Shown: one piece after another, positions 12,238-21,977 of the stretch
How positions within the stretch are numbered: the stretch's first letter is position 1
How the letters are laid out: every line of letters begins with the position of its first letter
Assembly (NCBI RefSeq): GCF_013368755.1
Contig: NC_049562.1
Coordinates: 5,456,001 to 5,520,000, forward strand
Length of the DNA: 64,000 nucleotides
DNA from: Talaromyces rugulosus
Taxonomy: Eukaryota; Ascomycota; Eurotiomycetes; Eurotiales; Trichocomaceae
Direction of reading: 5' to 3'
Notes under the pieces: generated by a model
The model's input: only the letters and a program-made list of their open reading frames with translations
What the model was told of the DNA's origin: nothing
The model's database searches: none
Made by a program: the position numbers and the translations under genes

Positions 12238-14800
12238 GGCGGTGTTGTGTCTGGTGTTGAAAGGGCTTAGGTCTCCGCTTGGAAAAGTGAGTTCAGTGCG
12301 TTTCCTTTATACCGTTTGGGGACCTGGCAATCCTTCAGCTCATGCTAATCCTGGCCACGGTACAACTTCAGTCGTCGTTCCACACACGGCCTTTTTTACG
12401 CGCCGCAAATTGCCAGCTGGATTGATCTCTGCTGTAGGGGTGGTGGGGTCTGTATGTCGATTACAAGACTTCGAAAAAAAAGACGCCTATGGAGGGGGGA
12501 GACAGGAGGCTTAAAACACGCCCAATACCCTGCCTGGGTCGTGCCCTGGAGTTATGCATGCTCTATTCAGCTACGAATCACCAGCGCGTTCTAATTTCGA
12601 ATTCACAGCCAAAGTCGAATGCTCCTTTGACCAAGCTCCACGAGGTGCAGACGCCCTAGAAGGCTAGAACAGATAGTAGCAGATCAAGCGGCGGTGCTTG
12701 CATGCGTGGTGCGCGGCTAGGCGCTCTTCCGTGTGCCTGATTCGCCTGCATTCCTGGCCCCATTCGGCCTAAAGAGGAAATTCATTCTCTGGCAGCCTTG
12801 TCAGCCGATTCGCTCGTTTCCTTGGGAGAGCGACGGCGATCTCAGATTCTGACGTGGATAGACACGGCAACTGGCCATGCTGTGTAACAACGCTCTCAGC
12901 TCTCAGAAATCTCGCTTCGATCATTCGCCCGGTGCCACACTTTTCTCCGAATGCAGATGCGTCACCTCCACTCTCAGCTCGACCAATTTTGATGCAAAGA
13001 AAGAACTGAAAAGGGTAAGCTTGTGTTGGGCGGCCCCCGCAGTCCAACTCGCAGTGATGACGAGGCTGACTTCCGCTTCGCCTGGTTAAAAATAAACAGA
13101 TGCACATACACATACCTTATTGATCCTCGCCCGTACTTAGTGCTAACTCTCCCGCATATATGGGCGTCGCTTGCTAACGTTGCTCGTGGCAGAGGCCACC
13201 TAGCTCCGCGCTCCGCCCGTCAAGTTGAACCCTGGTTCGTCGTCTGCGAGTGCTCGTTGGACGACAGTTTTCATTGGTCGTACTAGCACCCAACTCGTTG
13301 ACTGTGCCGCCGAAAACCGAAATCTGGTTAGTCCCCGCCATGATCGTCGTACAATGCCTCTCTCGATGCTATCTTTGGGCGGTACGACACCAACACAGAC
13401 TTTGGATAGCGGTGAATGGTTCGAGAACAATCCCCAAACGACGTGGTCATGCTGACTTGCAATCTATGTCTTGAGTCGCAGTGGCTTTGTCTGCACCTTT
13501 GGGGATATTGACTAGCTTGCTTAGTACCCAACAAACAGGCTTCTATTTTCATCAAATTTAGGCTCAGTTATCATATCAAGATCACCAGACGGCCTTGGAC
13601 CAACAAATTGGCCAACAACTTAGTTTGGTCCTTCAGGGCAAGACTGCCTGTGCTGATTTAAATCCTAGGGATACATCCTTCGTCAGCTGTAGACGCCGTG
13701 CGACTACAGTCACCCTGGGCATCCTGCCATCTCGGTTGTATTACCTTTGACCGAGGACTGTACGTCGCGAAACCACCACCCTATTTTTCCATCTGGCTTC
13801 CAGAACAACACGTCGCTCTTTTAATACTACTACACGTGCATCTTCTTTCAGGGATCATGCCACATGGGCTTTTTGTGTGGAGTGTTACATGGTCTCAAAC
13901 TCGACGTTATTGTTTTTCTCTGACACCCTGGCTCGAGTGGACAATACTGACTGTTTGATACCGAACCTAGCCCCATAGACAAGTAAACGACCATGATAAA
14001 GTCTAGATCGGCCGGTACATGCAGACTTAGACAGCCTGCTGTCATTGGACGTTTTTTTGAAGTTGTTGGCGGGCGAATCCCAAGTGAATCTAAGACCATT
14101 CGCGCATTCTATTAAGACAATGTTTCACCCTAGAAATAGCTCCTAATATTATTTTTGAGTCAAGGCAGTACAGCCCACATATAACCAAACAAAGAAATCA
14201 CAGAGCGCTTTCCTATTTTTTCGATGTGGCAGAAAATGGCCCCCAATGCGGAGTACAGCGAGCCACTCAATATACTTATAGCACCATTTTTTTGTGGGGG
14301 GGTGAGTCTATTTATATGCTTATTAAATCACTTTGTAAATATACGACGAGGGCGTTTATGCATATACACCCAGATACAGTCCCACTCATATAACCCCTAG
14401 AACTAGAGCGGCAGTAAGTCGACTCAATTTCTAGGTCATTCCTTTAACATATTTTCCGCGTCATCAACGCTGATCAAAGGTAACTAGTACTATATACCGA
14501 AAATTACCGTTTTTTTCTCGCCTCTATACAAAAACGCCCCGGCGTTAGAGGCATGCAGGTACATGCATCATGCAATGCGCCTCCTGGCCCGGCGGCAAGT
14601 ATAGATATAAATAACATTTTTGGTATTATTAGAAGCTCAGATAAAAAAATCCCGCGGAAGAAACAATCCCTTTAATTGGACTTTGTTTTTATGCCAATAT
14701 TGATGGTATTTCAAATGTTCAGGTATTTGTCAATCCCTGTATCTTGGCTACATTCCCGTGTAGTCGGGATACTATACACTTTCAAAAGAAAGACTAAGAA
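12238..14800. other. Long intergenic stretch, start of the AT-rich block
   Basis: The first several hundred bases are probably the promoter of the copy-2 regulator. Open frames up to 114 codons (for example 12769-13113) have no family look and overlap others. From about 14100 the base composition turns AT-rich with many stop codons. No gene is supported. Confidence 0.55.
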
Positions 14801-14946
14801 GAGCGCATGAAAATTCGTTTAACCCTTACTGTGATTGATGAACATGTGGTGGTTTTCCATTTAATACTAGAGTATCTATGAGGTTTAATTTCTATCGTAT
14901 GCCCTGCATCTTATTTGTCGGGATACATATATAGATGACGAGTTCT
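14801..14946 (-). pseudogene. Decayed scrap of the GIY-YIG/UDG-like gene (C-terminal part)
   Basis: This stretch aligns by eye to 15750-15885 of the large gene, about residues 768-814 of its product. Shared blocks include TTTTCCATTTAAT, ATTTCTATCG/ACTTCTATCG and CCTGCATCT. It is in the same orientation, with many transitions and small indels, and has no open frame. Confidence 0.6.
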
Positions 14947-14972
14947 TCATTCTAATGGCTCACCCAAATGTA

Positions 14973-15047
14973 ATTCTAAAAAAGATATGAGGAATTTCCG
15001 GAGGAATTATGAGACCGATAGTATTACGAAGAACTTCTCCGAGCACC
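14973..15047. repeat. Diverged direct repeat, unit 1
   Basis: It matches 18985-19063 in the same orientation: AAAGATATGAGGAATTTCC against AAAGATATAAGAAATTCC, then GAACTTCTCCGAGCACC against GAACTTCCTTGGGCACC. Most differences are transitions. The repeat abuts the decayed gene scrap at 14801-14946, suggesting a collapsed copy of a larger repeated unit. Confidence 0.55.
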
Positions 15048-15107
15048 CTAAATGTTTCCAGGGGTGCTTTAAATCACAAGCTGGAATAAAATTTGAAACT
15101 AGACATA

Positions 15108-15446
15108 TCAAATATCTTCAGGGGGGCCTATAAAGTACTTCGTCTCGTTCCACTTCCGTTTTTGATCTTTAACCCAAGTAGAAACGGTCCTTTTGCCGCA
15201 AGTTCGATAGACCCTAATGTTTCGTGCCAGAATAGCAATGAATGGAGCTTCTCTGTCAAGCCTTTCAAGCCAGTAAGATGTATAAGGGAGATTGATGTGT
15301 TCATCTCTCTTACAGAATTTCAAAAATTCTTGGAGGTCTTCCGTTGAGTCTAACATTCTCTCCCGAGAAATGGTCCGAAATACACCACCCTGGGGGAATC
15401 TTTCATTGAGAAAATGGTATATTAGGTAGTTTGCATCCTCAATGTT
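15108..15446 (-). other. Open frame continuing the large gene past a G9 run (likely C-terminal extension)
   Basis: On the minus strand the product of the large gene ends with RMQTT just after a C9 run (15447-15455 as G on the plus strand). In the neighbouring frame translation runs on from that homopolymer without a stop for about 110 codons, reading PNIEDANYLIYHFLNERF and later LDSTEDLQEFLKFCKRDEH and WLERLDREAPF. The most economical reading is that one base in the homopolymer separates the parts, through a sequencing error, a real frameshift or slippage. If joined, the protein would be about 1,020 residues. I recognise no domain in the extension. It could alternatively be a separate small gene starting at the Met near 15356. 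Confidence 0.55.
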
Positions 15447-18190
15447 GGGGGGGGGCGGTTTTGTTTTGGGTCTTCCACTATGGCATTCGAGGGCAGAGGT
15501 CCTACCCCTCGTCGTATTGGAGTCAGTGATGAACGGAACGGTGTACTTTGCTCTATTTCATGCCCAAGCTCTGAGCGAACCGCCTCCCAAAGTTGTTGAA
15601 TACGTTCGTCAGATTTAGGTCTCAAACTCGACCGGGGGATGGTTGCTTCCAGATTGTGTCTGCGCAAAGGATTTCCACTAGCGTCAAGAATGTCTAAGCC
15701 ATATTCTGTAAACGAGATCGCACGACTTTGTAACCCATGTTCTGGCAGGGCGCATGTAAGGTTGTTAAGCCTTACTGTAATTGAGGAGCCTGCAGTAGTT
15801 TTCCATTTAATGCTAGAGTGCCCCTCCAGTTTGACTTCTATCGGGTGTCCCTGCATCTCATTTGTCAGGATAAATGGCGAGTTCTCGGTTCGATATGCTT
15901 TTATGCGGTCTCTCGAGACCCACAAACCACATTTCAACTCTGTACTCCCGCTGATCTCGTCAAATCGCCTTCTACCAACAATAGCCGAGTTGCAAACTTT
16001 CGCAAGAGTGGTTATATAAAGGGGCTGAGACATCTGGCTGAGCACCTTCAGAAAGTAAAATTGGCCTTCATGCAAGGTTGAAAACTCCCCATTCCACTGG
16101 GGATATTTTTCTTCGCGGTGAGGAATCATGATATGCAATTCCGGCACATTTTTGGCCCACAACGCCTTCAAATGCTCAAATCGCTCCTGAGAATTCGGTG
16201 TGCCGACTGCGCGGCCTAGAGAAAAGATATTATGAAAAGTACCACGACCAAATACTGGGGAAGATTTGTCTTTTTCAACAGATTTTGCTTTCCTCTTCCG
16301 GTTAGATCCAACCTGTAGCGTCGAGTCTGAATTCTCACTTTCCATGCGTGTATTCAGGGCATCAATCCTTTGTTTGAGGACTTTCTTGATATCCTGGAAT
16401 ATTCTTCGGCAATTTAAATCAGTCGTAGGTACGTTTAAAGTTGAATATGTTTTCAAGAAACTGATCTCACCACTACTGCCCGCTGATTTGAGTATTACAC
16501 CTTCTCGGTTGTGAAGGAAATCCCTGACACGATTCAAAATCTTCAAGCAAACATCTCTTCGAGACAACCGCATGCTTCTGGATTCAAGTTCGTCCAAAAC
16601 TTCCGTTGCGGTAAATGCAATGAAGTATACTAACTGAAACTGCAGATAGTATGACCGTAAGTGATCATGATCTCTAGTAGCATATAAATAGCTACCTGGA
16701 TGTCTGAGTGCGATGTGAGTATAAGAATCATCCCACGTTTCACCGTATTGTCGTATTATCACTTTGATCCATCCTTCTTTTCCTAATGGCTGGCTTGGCT
16801 TTTTGAAGTATAACTTTTTCAGGTTACTCTCAAGAGTGAAAGAGCTTCGTTTCCCCAAAGACACGACAACAATTGGTCGAGTAGAAATGAAATAATTTCT
16901 CAATCCCTGTAATCCTCCCGTTAAGTCACTGTAATCCGGCAAAGGAAGTGAGTTGATAAACGTAAATGACTTTGACAAGTCCCAATGAGATTTTGATGAT
17001 GTCTCATACTCGTTCATATTTGCTATATGATTCACAAGGCTTTTCACCAGAAGGCTCGCCCCACAATTTCCTTTAAAAAATGTGTTCCCGGCTGTGAGGT
17101 GGTTATCAGAAGGTTCTTCGCCAAGGAAAGCTAAAATAACGTTCCCACAATACTCATAGGGGCGAGCTTGTGTCTCCATGACTTTGAATGAATTTTTGTG
17201 AATGATGTTTTTGTTTTTATAACTCTTTGAATGCTTCTTAATGTCCATGAAAAAGGAAGCCGTCTGGTTCCATTTGCTATCTGGTAAAAGCGAGCATTTA
17301 TTCGGTAATTTTTTGAAGTAATCGGATCCCAATCCTTCAAAGATGCTTGAATCGATGGCTTGTGGAAGATAATTGATATTTCTGCCTCCAATTTGTACGT
17401 TCAAGAGTGATCTATAGCCAAAAAGTTGTATCAAGAGTCGTTCCATATCATCAGCGAGTTGAAGGACACCACTTTTGTCATTGCCAATGACGTTGATTCC
17501 CATTTCTGGGAATTCATGAAGTTGAAACTCACATGGATCGGGGCATTCTTCATCAACGATGTGCATGAATTCTCCATGAAGGGTATTCCTGGACTTGTCA
17601 TTTTGGTCTCTCTTGTGCCTTTGAGTCGCAGTCCGACCACCACCTGCCATGCCAACATAGCGCACGGTAAGGGTCCCGCATAACGCAATGCAGCTTTGAA
17701 ATTCCCATTCTTCCAGTCTGGGGGAAGTGAATCCTCTTTTGCGGAGCAATTTCACAAGACGGAGCAATTTCGAAGACATGAAGGTCCATGACCTGACGTA
17801 AAATACATGCACACTGTCTTCCTTAGGAGCTTTCCGGTTTTGCTTATGGTCACGAAGCTGCAATATCATCCTCAACTCGTCATTGGACACTTGCATGGGC
17901 TGGTCCAAGAGCTTTTGGATAGCTTTTCTGCATTCAGGTGTGGCTTGCGTTCTAAGCAAAATTGACTTGAATCTTTCAAAACAAGTGGCAGAAATATCCG
18001 AATGGTTGGCCCGTATAGAATGATGTACAGCTTTTGTCCCAGATAATGGGTTTCGTAGTGCCTCTACCGTGTCTTCGGGTGCTCGTGTTAGCTGCTGTAG
18101 GGCTTTGTCAATCTCGCAAATGTGCGATACGTATGTTGGGGCTATGGGCATCGACATCGCCCTTTTCCTTGAGAACTTTCTTGAATCCAT
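15422..18190 (-). CDS. Large intronless protein with GIY-YIG-like and uracil-DNA-glycosylase-like segments
   Basis: A single uninterrupted frame of 922 aa sits in an otherwise gene-poor AT-rich block. Residues 166-215 hold TVRYVGMAGGG (Tyr178, Gly180), then Arg186/Arg191, His192 and Glu207, in the order expected of a GIY-YIG nuclease core. Residues 350-515 carry, in order, FLGEEPS, AGNTFFKGNCGASLL, FINSLPLPD, RPIVVVSLGK and ALRHPGSYLYATRD. These parallel the family-4 uracil-DNA-glycosylase motifs (GEAPG, GxPFVGxxGxLL, NxxKCRP, RPxVIxxLG, HPSYLL). Only one Cys precedes the first motif, so the iron-sulphur cluster of classical family-4 enzymes is probably absent. A basic RKRKAKSVEK near 631 could be a nuclear signal. 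I infer a DNA-acting enzyme; no function is established. A decayed copy lies at 21285-21903, and an apparent C-terminal continuation lies in another frame at 15108-15446. Confidence 0.75.
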   Translation of the reverse strand: MDSRKFSRKRAMSMPIAPTYVSHICEIDKALQQLTRAPEDTVEALRNPLSGTKAVHHSIRANHSDISATCFERFKSILLRTQATPECRKAIQKLLDQPMQVSNDELRMILQLRDHKQNRKAPKEDSVHVFYVRSWTFMSSKLLRLVKLLRKRGFTSPRLEEWEFQSCIALCGTLTVRYVGMAGGGRTATQRHKRDQNDKSRNTLHGEFMHIVDEECPDPCEFQLHEFPEMGINVIGNDKSGVLQLADDMERLLIQLFGYRSLLNVQIGGRNINYLPQAIDSSIFEGLGSDYFKKLPNKCSLLPDSKWNQTASFFMDIKKHSKSYKNKNIIHKNSFKVMETQARPYEYCGNVILAFLGEEPSDNHLTAGNTFFKGNCGASLLVKSLVNHIANMNEYETSSKSHWDLSKSFTFINSLPLPDYSDLTGGLQGLRNYFISTRPIVVVSLGKRSSFTLESNLKKLYFKKPSQPLGKEGWIKVIIRQYGETWDDSYTHIALRHPGSYLYATRDHDHLRSYYLQFQLVYFIAFTATEVLDELESRSMRLSRRDVCLKILNRVRDFLHNREGVILKSAGSSGEISFLKTYSTLNVPTTDLNCRRIFQDIKKVLKQRIDALNTRMESENSDSTLQVGSNRKRKAKSVEKDKSSPVFGRGTFHNIFSLGRAVGTPNSQERFEHLKALWAKNVPELHIMIPHREEKYPQWNGEFSTLHEGQFYFLKVLSQMSQPLYITTLAKVCNSAIVGRRRFDEISGSTELKCGLWVSRDRIKAYRTENSPFILTNEMQGHPIEVKLEGHSSIKWKTTAGSSITVRLNNLTCALPEHGLQSRAISFTEYGLDILDASGNPLRRHNLEATIPRSSLRPKSDERIQQLWEAVRSELGHEIEQSTPFRSSLTPIRRGVGPLPSNAIVEDPKQNRPPPTLRMQTT

Positions 18191-18984
18191 CGATGCAACT
18201 GGATTGGATAAACTCGAAATTATGAAAAATGAAATGTGTGAATGTGATGAAGCAAGAATGTTTTAGGAGTTTGAAAAAACGTTGGGGGGGGAGAAGGAGA
18301 TAAACGCAGGGTGAGTCACCGTTTGCTCTGTTCTCGAAGCAGTACCGCGAGGATGTGCAGGTAGCCGTTTATCATATAGGTAGATTTTCCTCCAATAAAT
18401 TGCTTGTTTCAGCAACTGTAACATGTTTTCAGCCACAAATTATATTTCTTCCCAGGACGAAAGCCAGAAAATCCCTGTAACTCTCTTTTCATTTTAAGAT
18501 CCTGCCAATCCATCAACCTACAACACCATACCACTAAATGATTAGTATTAATTAAAACTGCCTCAAATGGCCTAATCTTTGCTACCTATTACGGCTTTCT
18601 ATAATTTATTTTATTTTAATGTGTGTGTGTATTTTAGGCTCATGGTTCCGAAACAGGTAATTCTTAACTACACTGACTGATATCTCCATCTTCCGACTTA
18701 AACCGAATCAAAAAGTTACGGAGATTCTGGATACTCTCATTTCTAGCATTTTAACAATTTTTGTGTGTTTATATGGGACTTATTGATGCTTTTGTATAGG
18801 GGCCTATGGTTTAAATACAAACTCATTGATCTTGCTGTTTTTGTTTCGATTTAAGTGGCCCCTTGTGGTTGTGTATTCTGAAGCCACGGATGAATTGGGG
18901 CAGATGTCAAAGTCTTCAAAATTCCATTACCTTTGTCACGTCAAATCATGTATTTACTTTCTTCGAATAGTTTCCTTGGAGGTA
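18191..18984. other. 5' flank of the large gene, no gene seen
   Basis: AT-rich sequence with a GT microsatellite near 18621-18630. No coding potential was seen. It presumably includes the promoter of the large minus-strand gene. Confidence 0.5.
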
Positions 18985-19063
18985 ATTTTAATAAAGATAT
19001 AAGAAATTCCTAGGCTGGTTATGATGGAGGCTGATAGTGCTGCGAGGAACTTCCTTGGGCACC
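18985..19063. repeat. Diverged direct repeat, unit 2
   Basis: This is the partner of 14973-15047, same orientation, with differences mostly transitions. Here it lies between the large gene and the decayed tRNA-Asp, so it probably belongs to the repeated unit that contains both. Confidence 0.55.
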
Positions 19064-19311
19064 ATATATCGGCGTTACTCGACTCTAACCGTCACAGGCA
19101 TAAACATTTCATTTAGTGCAAACGAGAAATTCACCCGGCTTCCAGCCTTAGCGAATCTATCGGTTCCCAACAGAGACAATGGTGGGAATTTCCCAAGCGG
19201 ATGGCCGAGGCTATTCTATCAATTTAACGAAGACCTCATGAACGACATATGGATTACAACTGCCAACTCATCCCCGATGGTCCGCTGAAACGTCTCCCTT
19301 CTTTGATTGGA

Positions 19312-19332
19312 TCTCAAACAACTCAACCAATA
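19312..19332 (+). repeat. 21-bp inverted repeat, left arm
   Basis: Begins TCTCAAACAACTCAACC. Its exact reverse complement lies at 22165-22185. The two arms bracket both tRNA-Asp copies and the decayed gene copy. No target-site duplication flanks them. Confidence 0.7.
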
Positions 19333-19422
19333 CTTACATGTTACGGTGGTCGCCTGTCATTAATAACCAAAAACCCGATCAACCGGGATATATGGAGTTA
19401 TTATTCGTAGAATATTCATCAA

Positions 19423-19562
19423 TCCCCGTTGATCTAGTGGTATGTCTCCCTTTTCTAATTCGCTTCCAACTCAGCTAATATCCCGAAGGTCATGATTTCC
19501 GCTTGTCATTTGCTTGAAAGTAAAACAAGCGCGGGAGACCGGGATGATTCCCCGACGAGGAG
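19423..19562 (+). pseudogene. Decayed tRNA-Asp(GTC) gene with D-loop insert and anticodon intron
   Basis: The 5' acceptor strand TCCCCGT (19423-19429) faces ACGAGGA with one C-A mismatch. Inside the D-loop, after CTAGTG, a 49-nt insert (19440-19488) begins GTATGT, contains CAGCTAATA and ends AAG. The anticodon arm TCCGC-TTGTCA ... C-GCGGG gives anticodon GTC and is split after base 37 by a 21-nt intron. The T-arm has lost two bases and the TTC of the T-loop (GGGATGATTCC instead of GGGGTTCGATTCC), destroying the B box, so this copy is probably inactive. A T7 stretch follows as a Pol III terminator. It is homologous to the copy at 21978-22124. Confidence 0.75.
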
Positions 19563-21284
19563 ATTATTTTTTTAACGTTTTTAATATTAGATATTAACTT
19601 ATCGGCCAGGATCTACAAGTTATAACTGTTTTGGGAAGGCGATAGGATATTTGTAATTAAAAGTTGAGGTAGATAGCTTCTTCCTTAGAACAATCACTAT
19701 TACATTACCATGAGAATCGCCATTCCATCCCCGTAGGATGTTACACTAATCTCTATAATAGATATATAACTAGGGTTTCTATCTCGAGAACTGGGATTGC
19801 ACCGTCAAGTATAAAGTAAATAAGTTGTAACTAGTACTAAAAAAAAGTATTATTATTTAGTGTTAGAGTGGTATATCGTACAGTTAAATAACCTAGGAAT
19901 TCATAGAGTCATTATGTGTTGGAATCAATAATATTTGACGCTTTTGATGGGTTACAACTGGATGAGGTTTTGGAAGCAATTAATTGGGATAGTAGAAGGT
20001 TGAGATATATATTTTCTATATCTTACTTAATTAAGAAGTCCTTTAACCTGTTTTAGATCTGCGGAAAACCTGATGTGGAATGGATTGGGAGATGAGTGTT
20101 GAGGCACTGCAGAACCTCACTATTAAGGCGGGTTCCATCCGCTATAGAAGCGGAGTTTTAGGCTTGATTAAGTTTCTAATCAAACTACGTATATACATCA
20201 TCTACATGTTATTTATATCCGACTGGTACGTTCTATAATACTACGTTTTTTTAGAAACTCAATACTCTTCTCTTAGGTTGGTGGTAAAAGATGCTCTTAG
20301 TGCATACGATAGGCACCTGACTATTTCTAACCGGTCGAATGCCTACTTATACGAATGAACCAATATCAAATGATCGACTTATTCTGTTTTTTGGGTCTAG
20401 TATTGACCATTAAAGTCTCGTGGGGCCACTCAAATATTCGATGTGGGTGCCAGTATATCAGCACCGGAAAGATGTGAGAACGCAGTATCGATACAGTTCC
20501 ACAATATTGCTACGATGTTTCGCGGTCTGCAATATATTATTATAAATATCAATATATAAATGGTTTACATTTATAGTATTCTAATTATAAACCGAGAAGC
20601 TGTAGCAAGACGTAAGCCTGTTAGTAAGGTTTTATATAGGAGATGCAATATTATGTTCTAGCTGCATGACTGTAACCACGCCTCAAGTGCTGTCGATGTT
20701 GACCTAGGTGGCTTTGGCTAAAAGTATCTGGACTCTGCACCTCCCGCCATTTTCTATTTTTCGGGATTGAATGTAACGACCAGAAGTTCCGACTGAATGT
20801 GATTATTTCTATCAAGAGCATTCAAGAGTGTCTGTTATATATGTATTATATGTACTTACATGTCTAATACCATGTCAGTGCCTTCTATAATTATAGATTG
20901 ACTGCGCAATATATCTCTGATCTCCTGGTGCCTACCCATGTTTGCTCATAGCCTAACCCTAACCCTTGGTGTGTGCCTCCCTTGCTAAATAGTTATAGGA
21001 GAATTGCGAAAGGGGCTTTGAGGAAAAGCTCAACCTAGGAAATTAGTATCTTCGTGGCGCTTTCACAAAACAGAATCGATAAAAAATTCCTCCCTCAGAA
21101 TACAATGGCTGCTATCGATACATTCTCCAGGAGCGGTGTTGCTCGCTGGTCTGTAGTTTTAGCCTGGTATGTGTTGCTTGCTCTCCTCTTGTTCACGTAT
21201 TCTCTGCCCTAAACTCCTCAAAAAAACACGGTTGTACATTCGTAATGGGATTACCCAAAGGAAAATATGGAAAGAAAACTCCTC
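19563..21284. other. AT-rich stretch without genes
   Basis: Dense in stop codons in all frames and locally very AT-rich (for example 20520-20600). A telomere-like repeat lies at 20952-20966. A stretch near 19861-20290 starts TGTTAGAGTGG and is followed near 20277 by GGTTGGTGGTAAAAGATGC, faintly like a retroelement LTR and primer-binding site; I do not consider it proven. Confidence 0.5.
20952..20966 (+). repeat. Interstitial telomere-like repeat
   Basis: CCTAACCCTAACCCT is two and a half units of the CCCTAA/TTAGGG telomere repeat used by filamentous ascomycetes. It is internal here, in the AT-rich block. Confidence 0.7.
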
Positions 21285-21903
21285 GACGGGGAATCCTGGA
21301 GTATTCCTTGACAATTTAAATCAGCCGTAGGCACACTGCGATCCGAATCCATATTCAAGAACCCGATATCAATACCACCATGCGTTGATTCGAGAATTAT
21401 ATTTTCCCGGTTTTAGAGTGATTCCCTGGCACGAACCAATATCTTCGGGAAAAAAAGGTCTCTTCGAGGCATTCTGGTGTTTTTAGATTCAATTTTATCC
21501 AAAATTTCCCGTTAGCTACCTAGTTGCCTGAGTGCGATGTTGATATATACATCGCCCGAGGTTTCACCACAGCGTCGTATAGCCAGTTTAGTCCATCCCC
21601 CTTTCCCCAATACCCGGCCTCCTTTTTTTTTTTTGGCGTATAACCTTTTAAATTAGACCCCAGAGTGAATTTTTCCATAATAAACTACGACAATTAGTCG
21701 AGTACACATGAAATAATTACGTTGCAATGCCCCCGTCACCTTCACCATGCTTCGGCAAAGGAAGTGAGTTGATAAAAGTAAATGACTTTGATATCTCATG
21801 CTCATTCATATTTGCTATATGATTCACATGGCTTTTCACCAGGAGGCTCACCCCCCAATTTCCTTTAAAAAATGTGTTCCTAGTTGTGAGATGGTTATCA
21901 GAC
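21285..21903 (-). pseudogene. Truncated decayed copy of the GIY-YIG/UDG-like gene (UDG part)
   Basis: Aligns by eye to 16390-17110 of the intact gene, roughly residues 360-600, in the same orientation with internal deletions. The best block, 21794-21902 against 17002-17110, differs at 10 of 109 positions. Eight of the ten are transitions, and six of those read C-to-T or G-to-A going from the intact gene to this copy. Stops and frameshifts interrupt every frame. Similarity ends at the GEEPS motif, so the GIY-YIG part is missing. The tRNA-Asp copy begins 75 bp further right, just as the other tRNA-Asp copy lies on the same side of the intact gene. Confidence 0.85.
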
Positions 21904-21977
21904 CGGGGTAACCGATTCTCTGGCGAGAGGAACTGATTATAGTTATAATGTCATTTTCCCGGAGGCAGTACATCAAG

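Noticed and set aside
12769..13113. 114-codon minus-strand open frame
   Set aside because: No domain, signal or neighbour support; it overlaps other open frames in the promoter area of the copy-2 regulator.
19861..20300. Possible copia-type solo LTR (TGTTAGAGTGG start; primer-binding-like sequence near 20277)
   Set aside because: No clear 3' end with CA, no second LTR, no target duplication and no retroelement coding remnants were found.
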